From contig NZ_JARUBN010000001.1 of assembly GCF_029626265.1 (NCBI RefSeq), positions 8,249,001 to 8,313,000 on the forward strand: 64,000 nt of DNA. The letters are read 5' to 3'. Position numbers and translations under genes: made by a program. Shown here one piece after another: positions 7,893-15,433 of the stretch. Within the stretch, counting starts at the first letter, position 1. Each line of letters opens with the position of its first letter. The DNA comes from Micromonospora sp. WMMD1102 (GTDB lineage Bacteria; Actinomycetota; Actinomycetes; Mycobacteriales; Micromonosporaceae). A model generated the notes under the pieces. It was given only the letters and a program-made list of their open reading frames with translations. It did not search any database and was not told where the DNA came from.

Positions 7893-7906
7893 TTCCGTTC
7901 TCGCAC

Positions 7907-7951
7907 CGTCTCGACGCCTCCCGGTGGTCCTCACCGGGAGGCGTCGAGACG
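7907..7951 (+). terminator. Strong hairpin terminator
   Basis: A perfect 20-bp stem (7907-7926 with 7932-7951; arm begins CGTCTCGACGCCTCCCGG) closes a 5-nt loop 14 bp after the serine hydrolase stop. There is no T-tract, as is common in high-GC actinobacteria. Confidence 0.85.
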
Positions 7952-8043
7952 TCCACGTCCGAGTGCCGGTCGACGTCGACCGTCCCGCGCTTCGACTGCC
8001 CGGCGGGCCGCGCGGCAGCGCCGCTTCTGGCAGCATCCGTCGG

Positions 8044-8565
8044 ATGCGCAGACTGATGGTGCTCCTTCTCGTGGTGGCTGTCGCTGGCTGCGGTGACGGT
8101 GAGGCGACCGGGACGGGGGCCACCGAACAGTTCACCCAGGGCGGCGTCAGCATGGAGCCGACGGTCGAGTCCGGCCAGGTTGTCACCGTACGGACAGTCG
8201 GCGGCACCTACGAGCCGCGGCGCGGCGATGTCGTCCTGCTCCGCTCCCCGGGCGGTCTCTGGGGTGACCGTGAGGCGCCGCTGCTCAAACGCGTCGTCGC
8301 GGTCGGCGGCGAAACCATCGCCTGCTGCGACACCTCGGGCAGGGTGACCGTCGACGGTAAAGCGCTGGCCGAGCCGTACGTGGCCGAGGACGCGTCGCTC
8401 GACGAGCCGCCGAACCCGCACTCTTGCGGGTCGCGCCGGTTCGCGGCGGTCACCGTGCCGGCCGACTCCGTCTTCGTCATGGGCGACAGCCGCGCCCGGT
8501 CGAACGACTCCCGGTGTGCCGGGCCGGTGCCGGTGTCGTCGGTCTTCGCCGTGATGGCCGACTGA
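8044..8565 (+). CDS. S26 family signal peptidase-like lipoprotein
   Basis: The 173-residue protein shows type I signal peptidase boxes: GGVSMEPTV (catalytic Ser36), LLKRVVAVGGE (catalytic Lys82) and VFVMGDSRARSNDSR. Unlike ordinary LepB it has no long N-terminal anchor; instead the N-terminus MRRLMVLLLVVAVAGC is a lipoprotein signal with lipobox VAGC (Cys16). Four further Cys follow (ACC, HSC, SRC), which could form disulfides outside the membrane. Family knowledge predicts a Ser/Lys protease acting at the outer face of the membrane. It stands alone between the terminator at 7907 and the LLM gene. The start at ATG 8044 is set by the signal sequence. Confidence 0.85.
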   Translation: MRRLMVLLLVVAVAGCGDGEATGTGATEQFTQGGVSMEPTVESGQVVTVRTVGGTYEPRRGDVVLLRSPGGLWGDREAPLLKRVVAVGGETIACCDTSGRVTVDGKALAEPYVAEDASLDEPPNPHSCGSRRFAAVTVPADSVFVMGDSRARSNDSRCAGPVPVSSVFAVMAD

Positions 8566-8672
8566 CCAGCACGCACCCGACACGGGCAGGGATCTGCCGA
8601 GGTGGCCGACGCTGATCCGAGATCTGCCGGTGGGGTTCACGGCAGAGACGAGGAAAGGCGGCGATCATGTCG

Positions 8673-8709
8673 TTCACAAGCCGGAGTCAGGCTGACTAGC
8701 CTGGGACCC
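8673..8709 (+). promoter_or_regulatory. Leaderless promoter of the LLM oxidoreductase
   Basis: TTCACA at 8673-8678 and TAGCCT at 8697-8702 are 18 bp apart. The GTG start at 8710 lies 7 nt after the -10 box and has no Shine-Dalgarno, so the transcript probably begins at the start codon. Confidence 0.6.
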
Positions 8710-9561
8710 GTGAAACTCGGCGTGAACGTACCGAACTTCGGCCCAGGGACCGACCCGGACATGCTGCGGCGGTGGGCGCAGACGATCGAGGGTTTCGGCT
8801 TCGACCTGCTGATGGTCTCCGACCACATCGCGGTGACCCCGGACGTTGCCGAGCAGTATCCGGCGCCGTTCTACGAGCCGTTCACCACGCTGTCCTGGCT
8901 GGCCGGGGTGACCCACCGGGTCCGGCTGGGCACCACGGTGCTCATCGTCCCGTACCGGCATCCGCTGCTCACCGCCCGGATGGCGGCGAACCTCAACCGG
9001 CTCAGCGGTGGCCGGCTCGTCCTCGGCGTCGGTGTCGGCTGGGCCCGGCAGGAGTTCGAGGCGCTCGGCGTGCCGTTCCGGCGGCGCGGTGCGCTGACCG
9101 ACGAGTACCTCCGGGCGATCCGCGACGCCTGGCGGGACACCGACGACTACGACACGGCGGCGATCCCGATCTGGGTCGGCGGCAACAGCGACGCCGGCAT
9201 CCGTCGGGCCGTACTGCTCGGTGACGCCTGGCATCCGCTGCGGTTCACGCCCGGGTGGCTGGTCGAGGCGGTCGGGCGGCTGAAGTCCACCGCCGACGAA
9301 CTGGGCCGCCCGGTGCCCGCGCTGATGCCACGCATCGCGGTGCCGGAGACCCGGGAAGCGGTCACCGACCCGGAACGGCTCGCCGGGGTCGGCACCCTCG
9401 ACCAGATCATCGCCGATATCGAGCAGATCCGCCTGCTCGGCGCCGATACGGTGTTGCTCGACCCGTTCAACGGCGACCTGGCCGAGATCCGCCGGCCCGA
9501 ACGCGCCTGGCAGACCCTCGCGGCCCTGGCCGCGTACCAGAAATCCCAGGAGGACCGATGA
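8710..9561 (+). CDS. LLM class F420-dependent oxidoreductase
   Basis: The 283-residue protein has luciferase-like monooxygenase features: MKLGVNVPNFGPGTDPDMLR, FDLLMVSDHIA, the barrel segment RVRLGTTVLIVPYRHPLLTA, RLVLGVGVGWARQEFEALG and IPIWVGGNSDAGIRRA. In actinobacteria such proteins usually use coenzyme F420 rather than FMN. GTG at 8710 gives the canonical N-terminus and is preceded by a leaderless-type promoter. It overlaps the downstream deaminase by ATGA, so the two are translationally coupled and may act on one nucleoside- or heterocycle-type substrate (inference). Confidence 0.93.
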   Translation: MKLGVNVPNFGPGTDPDMLRRWAQTIEGFGFDLLMVSDHIAVTPDVAEQYPAPFYEPFTTLSWLAGVTHRVRLGTTVLIVPYRHPLLTARMAANLNRLSGGRLVLGVGVGWARQEFEALGVPFRRRGALTDEYLRAIRDAWRDTDDYDTAAIPIWVGGNSDAGIRRAVLLGDAWHPLRFTPGWLVEAVGRLKSTADELGRPVPALMPRIAVPETREAVTDPERLAGVGTLDQIIADIEQIRLLGADTVLLDPFNGDLAEIRRPERAWQTLAALAAYQKSQEDR

Positions 9562-9983
9562 CTTCGGACGACGAGAAGTTCCTCCGCCGTGCGGTGGAAC
9601 TCGCGAGCCGGGCCGGGGCGGCCGGCGAACGGCCGTTCGGCTCGCTGCTGGTCGGTGCGGACGGTGCGGTCCTGATCGAGGACCACAACACGGTGGTCTC
9701 CGACTCGGATATCACCGCCCATCCGGAGCTGAAGCTGGCCCGCTGGGCCGCTCGGGAACTCAGCCCCGAGGTGGCAGCGGCCACCACGATGTTCACCAGC
9801 TGCGAGCCCTGCCCGATGTGTGCGACCGCGATCGCCCGGTCCGGCCTCGGCCGGGTGGTGTACGCCCTGTCAGCCGAACAGTTCGAGCAGGTCAAGCCGG
9901 CCACCCCGCCGCTTGCGCCGGTGCGGTACGAGGGGCCGGCGCTGTTCGAAGAGGCACGTCAGCCGATCGACAGCTACTACTAG
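9558..9983 (+). CDS. Nucleoside/cytidine deaminase family protein
   Basis: The 141-residue protein shows the zinc deaminase signature: AHPELKLARWA with the catalytic Glu after His, and TSCEPCPMCATAIARSG with the two Cys zinc ligands. It is closest in layout to guanine/tRNA-adenosine-type deaminases (CMP/dCMP deaminase fold). The start ATG overlaps the LLM stop (ATGA), and AGGAGG precedes it within the upstream gene. It converges with the GIY-YIG gene 14 bp downstream. The deaminated base cannot be told from sequence. Confidence 0.92.
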   Translation: MTSDDEKFLRRAVELASRAGAAGERPFGSLLVGADGAVLIEDHNTVVSDSDITAHPELKLARWAARELSPEVAAATTMFTSCEPCPMCATAIARSGLGRVVYALSAEQFEQVKPATPPLAPVRYEGPALFEEARQPIDSYY

Positions 9984-9997
9984 GGCGCACGGAACCA

Positions 9998-10618
9998 CTA
10001 CCGCGGTCTGGCGGGCGGGGCTTCCCGCTCCCGCTCGGCCGGGCTGCTGCTGGTGTCGTAGGCGTTCTTCGCGGCGACCACGGTCGGCTGGACGTGTTCG
10101 GGGTCGACGCCGTGCACGTTGAGCGGTGGATGCAGGCGCCGGACGAGTTCGGCCTCGACGGTCTCCGGCTCCGCGTCCTCGGCCCAGGTGAGGCGCAGGT
10201 GCGTGTGCATCCATGCGGTCAGTCGTGTCTCGTCCTCGGGGACCAGGACGACGCGGTCGGTCCAGGTCGTCCGGTAACCCTCGGCCACGAGGAGCCCGGC
10301 CAGGGTCCGGCGCAGCGTCGAGCTTCCCGAACGCCGGAGGTGGTTGCGCAGGATCCGGCCCCGCAGGCTGGTCGCCCGACCGAGGTAGAGCAGCCGGAGC
10401 GAGGGGACGGTCCCGTTCGGCGGCCCGGGGAGGTCGGGAAGGGTCGAAGGAGCGGCCCACCAGGCGTAGACGCCGCTGCCGCGGCCGAGTCGCCTGACGG
10501 CGACGTCGAGTTCGAGTGGCGCGCCGGACAGCAGGCGTAGGGCCTCCGTGACCCGGGCCTCGTCGGTGCGGAGGTCGTCGGTGCGGGGATAGTGGGGTCG
10601 CATTTCGGGAGTGTTCAT
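9998..10618 (-). CDS. GIY-YIG nuclease family protein
   Basis: The 206-residue protein has the GIY-YIG core as GSGVYAWWAAPSTLPDL followed by LRLLYLGRATSLRGRILRNH, with an Arg and His in the expected first helix, and NVHGVDP near the end. Such nucleases make single-strand nicks; many stand-alone actinobacterial members are uncharacterised. The start ATG at 10618 is chosen (a second ATG lies at 10603); upstream it is divergent from the ArsR gene with a 150-bp shared region. The C-terminal 30 residues are charged and likely disordered. Its cellular role is unknown. Confidence 0.82.
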   Translation of the reverse strand: MNTPEMRPHYPRTDDLRTDEARVTEALRLLSGAPLELDVAVRRLGRGSGVYAWWAAPSTLPDLPGPPNGTVPSLRLLYLGRATSLRGRILRNHLRRSGSSTLRRTLAGLLVAEGYRTTWTDRVVLVPEDETRLTAWMHTHLRLTWAEDAEPETVEAELVRRLHPPLNVHGVDPEHVQPTVVAAKNAYDTSSSPAEREREAPPARPR

Positions 10619-10736
10619 CGGTGCGATGCTAGGCGCCGAGAGGTGCGCGCCGAACGGGCTGGCCATCGTGTCCGACGACCGTAAATGTGTATGTGCGGAG
10701 CGTGGAGGCAGCGTCCGGGGTGCCGCCCGGCGTCGA

Positions 10737-10766
10737 CGAAAGCGTAACCTATAGGTTACGCTTTCG
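10737..10766. promoter_or_regulatory. 30-bp perfect palindrome, ArsR operator
   Basis: CGAAAGCGTAACCTA (10737-10751) is followed directly by its exact complement TAGGTTACGCTTTCG (10752-10766). It ends 2 bp before the GTG start of the ArsR gene and contains TATAGG/TAGGTT -10-like hexamers, so bound repressor would block transcription. Confidence 0.8.
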
Positions 10767-10768
10767 GG

Positions 10769-11185
10769 GTGGACGAGGTGGTGAACGCGATCGCCGATCC
10801 GGTGCGGCGGGAGATCCTGCTGATGCTGCGCGACGAGCCGCTCTCGGCCGGGCAGGTCGCCGACCGGTTCGTGATCAGCAGGCCGGCGGTCAGCCGTCAC
10901 CTGCGGGTGCTGCGCGAGGCCGGGCTGGTGCGCGACACGGTTGACGGACGTCGGCGGGTCTACACGCTGGTCACCGCGCCGCTGGACGAGCTGACCGGGT
11001 GGCTGGGTCGGCTGATGCGCCCGTCCGGCTGGCAGCACCGCCTCGACGCACTGGAGACCGAGGTCTACCGCACCCGCCGCGAGCGGCAGACGGCCGCCGA
11101 CCGGCACCCGGCCACCGAGCGGCGCCCAACCCAGACAACCCAGGCAACCACCGAGCGGCACCCAGCCCAGAAGGAGACCGCATGA
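10769..11185 (+). CDS. ArsR family transcriptional regulator
   Basis: The 138-residue protein has the ArsR winged helix: MDEVVNAIADPVRREILLML, then LSAGQVADRFVISRPAVSRH and LREAGLVRDTVDGRRRVYTL. No metal-binding Cys motif (ELCVCDL) is present, so it belongs to the SRPBCC-linked, non-metal ArsR group. GTG 10769 starts right after the 30-bp palindrome, which is the likely autoregulatory operator. The gene overlaps the SRPBCC gene by ATGA. The C-terminal tail is Thr/Gln/His-rich low complexity with imperfect repeats (ATERRPTQTT, ATTERHPAQ). Confidence 0.93.
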   Translation: MDEVVNAIADPVRREILLMLRDEPLSAGQVADRFVISRPAVSRHLRVLREAGLVRDTVDGRRRVYTLVTAPLDELTGWLGRLMRPSGWQHRLDALETEVYRTRRERQTAADRHPATERRPTQTTQATTERHPAQKETA

Positions 11186-11661
11186 GCCCGACACCGACCG
11201 GCCGACTGTTCGGAAACGACCTCGTCCTGACCCGCACCTTCCGGGCTCCCGTCGCCGACGTCTGGGCCAGTCTCACCGACCCGGCGCGTACGGCACGCTG
11301 GTTCGGCCCCTGGCAGGGCGACGCGGGGCCGGGACGCACCGTCAAGGTCCAGATGGTGCACGAGGAGGGCGAGCCCTGGATGGAGCTGACCATCGACGCG
11401 TGCGAGCCGCCGCGCCGGCTGGCGGTTTCCGCCGTGGACGAGCACGGCACCTGGAACCTGGACATGACGCTGGCCGAGGACGCGGGAGTGACCGAGTTGC
11501 GGTTCACGCAGCACCTGACCGACACCGGGAGCGTCGGCGACGTCGGACCGGGTTGGGAGTACTACCTGGACGCGCTGGTGGCGTCGCACGAGGGTCGACC
11601 GGCGCCGAACTTCGACGACTACTACCCGGCGATGAAAGATTACTTCGAGGCGCAGCGATAG
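11182..11661 (+). CDS. SRPBCC (AHSA1-like) domain protein
   Basis: The 159-residue protein begins with the START-like pattern LTRTFRAPVADVWASLTDPA and RTARWFGPWQGDAG, ends WEYYLDALVAS, and matches the Aha1 C-terminal-like family usually partnered with ArsR regulators. Such proteins bind a hydrophobic ligand in the barrel; the ligand is unknown. The ATG overlaps the ArsR stop by 4 bp with AAGGAG upstream, so the two form an operon under the 30-bp palindrome. Confidence 0.92.
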   Translation: MSPTPTGRLFGNDLVLTRTFRAPVADVWASLTDPARTARWFGPWQGDAGPGRTVKVQMVHEEGEPWMELTIDACEPPRRLAVSAVDEHGTWNLDMTLAEDAGVTELRFTQHLTDTGSVGDVGPGWEYYLDALVASHEGRPAPNFDDYYPAMKDYFEAQR

Positions 11662-11941
11662 CCGATCCGCCCATTGCCGAAGGCGGGATATCCGGCCGCC
11701 CGGGGTCGGTGGTGGCCGTCCGGTGTCGGCTTCTCGACAGTGCCGGACGGTCGCCGCCGGCCGGATCGCCGGTGCGCCTGACACTCTGATCAACAATTGC
11801 CTGAGCAGCCGATATTCATCGTACTCGTAACGGGTGAGTCGCCCGGAGCCGCTTATTTGTCGGTCGTTCGTGGGTCTTCGTCCCCACTCGCCGCGCACTA
11901 TCCTGACCTGTTCGCCGACGGCTACGGAGCGAGTGGGACTC
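11662..11941. other. Intergenic region upstream of hsdR
   Basis: This 280-bp gap is noticeably less GC-rich than its surroundings. A TATCCT -10-like box lies at 11899-11904. CCCACTCGC (11883-11891) is complementary to GCGAGTGGG (11929-11937) just before the hsdR start. No coding region was recognised; the sequence probably carries the promoter of the restriction locus. Confidence 0.5.
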
Positions 11942-14900
11942 ATGGATCCTCGGTACACACGCAAACTGGCGGAGCAGTCCGCCAACTTCGGTTTCCTCCA
12001 CGCACACCCACTGCTGCTCTGGTATGGCGCGAGTGCCGAATCACTGGTCTATGTGGACGCCCAGGCGGCCATGTTCAAGACCCGGACCTTCGGCGACGTG
12101 CTGGCCCGGGACCTGGTACGCCGTACCGGGGCGAATCCGGCGGGCGGGAGCTTCTTCCACCAGGTGCAGGCGCTGAACGCCAGCGGCGCGCTGGTGCCGC
12201 ACATCTTCGCCGCCTTCAACCGGCTGCGCGACGTCGGAAACAAGGCGGTGCACGACCACCTGGGCGAGGTGCGCAGCGCGTTGGAGCTGCTGCGGACCAG
12301 CTTCGAACTCGGCGTGTGGTTCCACCGGGCGCTGACCGGGGACCGTACCCCGATCGGGTTCGTGCCGCCGAGCCCGCCGCCGCAGCAGGTCCCGCAGTCG
12401 GTGGTGGACGGGCTGCATGCCGCGCTTCGCCGCTATCAGGAGGAGCTGGCGCAGACCAAGCTGCTGCTGGCCGGCAAGAAGTCGCTCGCCGCCGCCAGGG
12501 CGGAGGCGGTCGCGGCGGCGGACCGGGCGGTACGCGAGGCGGACGCCCGCCGGGAGACCACCGTCGACCTGGTCGCCACCCTGGAGGCGCAGGCCGAATA
12601 CGCGCAGCGGGAGTTCGACGCCCGCAAGCCGGTCCGGGTCTCGGCGGCGAAGCGGGAGGAGTTCATCTCCCGGGCCCGGCGGGCGTCCCGGGAGCCGCTC
12701 AACGAGTGGCAGACCCGGCAGGAGATCGACCGCCAGCTCGCGGCGGCCGGCTGGGTCGTCCAGCACGAGAACCAGCTCAACCTCTTCGCCGGGCCGGGGA
12801 TCGCCGTCCGCGAGGTCACCCTCGCCACCGGCCGGGCCGACTATCTGCTCTACGTCGACCAGAAGCTCGTCGGGGTCGTCGAGGCGAAGCGGGAGGGGAC
12901 CGCCCCCCGGAACGCCGAGGCACAGTTGGACCGCTACCGGGGCGGGCTGACCGCCGAGCAGCGGATCCGGGCGTGGCGGCGGGACGAGCCGCTGCCGTTC
13001 GGCTACCTGGCCACCGGCACCGAGACGGCGTTCGTGAACGGCTTGGACCCGTCCCCGCGTACCCGGGAGGTTTTCGCCTTCCACCGGCCCGAGACGCTGG
13101 CGCGGTGGATGCGGGAGGCGGACGACGATCCGGCGGCGCCGACGCTGCGGGCCCGGCTGCGCGCGATGCCGGCGCTCGACGGCGACGGGCTGCGGCCGGC
13201 GCAGGTCGACGCGATCCGGGGGCTGGAGCGGTCGTTGTCGCAGGACCGGTCCCGGTCGCTGGTCCAGATGGCGACCGGCGCCGGCAAGACGTTCACCGCC
13301 GTGACCGGCAGCTACCGGCTGTTCAGGCACGCGCGGGCCAACCGGATCCTGTTCCTGGTCGACCGCAACAACCTCGGCAAGCAGACCCTCCGGGAGTACG
13401 CCGCCTACCAGACGCCGGGGGACGGGCGGAAGTTCACCGAGTTGTACAACGTCGATCGGCTCTCCGGGGCGGGCATGCTCGGCTCGTCGAAGGTCGTCAT
13501 CTCCACCATCCAGCGCCTCTACGGGGCGTTGCGCGGCAGCGAGCTGCCGGACGTCGACACCGACGACCAGGCGTACGACGACTACGAGCTGGACGAGCCG
13601 GCCGAGGTCGGCTACAACCCGGAGATCCCGCCGGAGACGTTCGACCTGATCGTGGTGGACGAGTGCCACCGCTCGATCTACGGCAAGTGGCGGGCGGTGC
13701 TCGAATACTTCGACGCGTTCACGGTCGGCCTGACCGCGACGCCGGTGAAGCAGACATTGGGCTTCTTCCAGCAGAACCTCGTCTCGGAATACACCTACGA
13801 GCAGGCGGTCGCGGACGGCGTCAACGTCGACTTCGACGTGTACCGGATCAAGACGCAGATCACCGAGTCCGGGGAGCGGATCGAGGCCGGCACGGTGGTG
13901 CCGCTGCGGGACCGGCGGACCCGGTCCGAGCGCTACCAGGAGCTGGAGGACGATTTCGCGTACGAGGGCGGCCAGGTCGGGCGGTCGGTCATCTCCCGGG
14001 GGCAGCTCCGGCTGGTGCTGGAGACGTTCCGGGACCGGCTGTTCGGCGAGATCTTCCCGGGGCGGTCGAAGGTGCCGAAGACGCTCATCTTCGCGCGGGA
14101 CGACAACCACGCCGAGGAGATCGTCAAAATGGTCCGCGAGGTCTTCGCCCGGGGCAACGACTTCGCGCAGAAGATCACCTATGCCTCGCGGCGGGAGGGG
14201 AACAACCCCGACGACCTGATCCAGGCGTTCCGGAACAGCCCCGAGCTGCGGATCGCCGTCACCGTCGACATGATCGCCACCGGCACCGACGTACGCCCGC
14301 TGGAGTGCGTCTTCTTCCTCCGCCCGGTGCGCAGCGCCACCTACTTCGAGCAGATGAAGGGGCGGGGCGCCCGGACCATCGACCCGGCCGAGTTCCAGGC
14401 GGTGACCGAGGACGCCGAGGTGAAGGACCGGTTCGTTCTCGTCGACGCGGTCGGGGTGACCGAGGCCGACCTGGACGAGGCGGTGCCCCTGGAACGGCAC
14501 ACCGAACGGCAGGTGTCGCTGAGCCAGCTGCTCGGCAAGGCGGGCCGGCTCAGAGCCACCCCGGACGAGGTGGCCACCCTCGTCTCCCGGCTCTCCCGGC
14601 TGGGCCAGCAGCTCACCGAGGAGGAGAAGCGCGAGCTTGACGAGCTGGCCGGCCAGCCGATGAACGAGATCGTGCGCGGCCTGGTCGACGCGGTCGCGCC
14701 GGAACAGTTGAACGCCGCCCGGGAGGCCGGCCCGGAGGCGGTACGCGGGCTGATGGCGACCGCGCTGCGCCCGCTGGCCGCCAAGCCCGAGCTGCGGGAC
14801 CGGATCATGGAAATCCGGCGGGCGCACGACATCGTCATCGACGAGGGCAACCTCGACACGCTGCTGGAGGCGCGCGGGGTGCCGCTGGAGGAGCGGGCCC

Positions 14901-15433
14901 AGGTCACCGTGCGGAGCTGGCACGACTATCTGGAGACGCACCGGGACGAGATAACCGCGTTACAGGTGTTCTACGAGGGGAAGGGGCGGGTCGGGTTCGA
15001 CCAGCTCAAGGAGTTGGCGGCCCGGATCGCCCGGCCACCGCAGGCATGGACCCCGGACTCGCTCTGGCAGGCGTACGTGCTGCTGGGGCGTACGGCGGCG
15101 GAGCCGGGCAACCGGGGCGTCACCGACCTGATCTCGCTGGTCAGGTATGAGTTGGGGATCGACGAGGAGCTGAAGCCGTACCGGTCGTTGGTCGAGGAGC
15201 GGTTCCGAGGGTGGCTGCACCAGCAGAAGCAGGGCGGCGCTACGTTCACAGCCGACCAGGAGTGGTGGCTGGAGAGGATCAAGGACGTGATAGCGGTGAG
15301 CGTGGAACTCCGGCCGGAGGACCTGGACGGGGCTCCGTTCACGGAGCGGGGCGGGGTGGATGGCTACGTGAACGCCTTCGGCACCCGAGCCGCCCCCCTG
15401 ATCACCGAGCTGAACCAGGAGTTGTCCGCTTGA
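11942..15433 (+). CDS. hsdR: Type I restriction endonuclease, R subunit
   Basis: The 1163-residue protein has an N-terminal DUF4145-like region and coiled coil, a PD-ExK nuclease core (Asp300 in GRADYLLYVD, Glu314-x-Lys316 in VEAKREG), and a superfamily 2 translocase: Walker A MATGAGKTFTAV near residue 446, DECH at 573-576, LTATP, ATGTDVRPLECVFFLRP and QMKGRGAR at 804-811. A helical C-terminus follows. It is the ATP-dependent DNA translocase and nuclease of the complex and cuts away from unmodified recognition sites. ATG 11942 gives the family start. It overlaps hsdS by the TTGA junction at 15430. Its GC content is as high as that of its neighbours, unlike hsdS. Confidence 0.97.
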   Translation: MDPRYTRKLAEQSANFGFLHAHPLLLWYGASAESLVYVDAQAAMFKTRTFGDVLARDLVRRTGANPAGGSFFHQVQALNASGALVPHIFAAFNRLRDVGNKAVHDHLGEVRSALELLRTSFELGVWFHRALTGDRTPIGFVPPSPPPQQVPQSVVDGLHAALRRYQEELAQTKLLLAGKKSLAAARAEAVAAADRAVREADARRETTVDLVATLEAQAEYAQREFDARKPVRVSAAKREEFISRARRASREPLNEWQTRQEIDRQLAAAGWVVQHENQLNLFAGPGIAVREVTLATGRADYLLYVDQKLVGVVEAKREGTAPRNAEAQLDRYRGGLTAEQRIRAWRRDEPLPFGYLATGTETAFVNGLDPSPRTREVFAFHRPETLARWMREADDDPAAPTLRARLRAMPALDGDGLRPAQVDAIRGLERSLSQDRSRSLVQMATGAGKTFTAVTGSYRLFRHARANRILFLVDRNNLGKQTLREYAAYQTPGDGRKFTELYNVDRLSGAGMLGSSKVVISTIQRLYGALRGSELPDVDTDDQAYDDYELDEPAEVGYNPEIPPETFDLIVVDECHRSIYGKWRAVLEYFDAFTVGLTATPVKQTLGFFQQNLVSEYTYEQAVADGVNVDFDVYRIKTQITESGERIEAGTVVPLRDRRTRSERYQELEDDFAYEGGQVGRSVISRGQLRLVLETFRDRLFGEIFPGRSKVPKTLIFARDDNHAEEIVKMVREVFARGNDFAQKITYASRREGNNPDDLIQAFRNSPELRIAVTVDMIATGTDVRPLECVFFLRPVRSATYFEQMKGRGARTIDPAEFQAVTEDAEVKDRFVLVDAVGVTEADLDEAVPLERHTERQVSLSQLLGKAGRLRATPDEVATLVSRLSRLGQQLTEEEKRELDELAGQPMNEIVRGLVDAVAPEQLNAAREAGPEAVRGLMATALRPLAAKPELRDRIMEIRRAHDIVIDEGNLDTLLEARGVPLEERAQVTVRSWHDYLETHRDEITALQVFYEGKGRVGFDQLKELAARIARPPQAWTPDSLWQAYVLLGRTAAEPGNRGVTDLISLVRYELGIDEELKPYRSLVEERFRGWLHQQKQGGATFTADQEWWLERIKDVIAVSVELRPEDLDGAPFTERGGVDGYVNAFGTRAAPLITELNQELSA

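Noticed and set aside
11883..11937. Hairpin CCCACTCGC/GCGAGTGGG hiding the hsdR ribosome site
   Set aside because: If the -10 box at 11899 is real, the transcript starts after the left arm, so the hairpin would not form in the mRNA.
12041..14941. Long minus-strand open frame inside hsdR
   Set aside because: A mirror frame of the confirmed hsdR; no homologous motif, composition typical of antisense reading of GC-rich genes.
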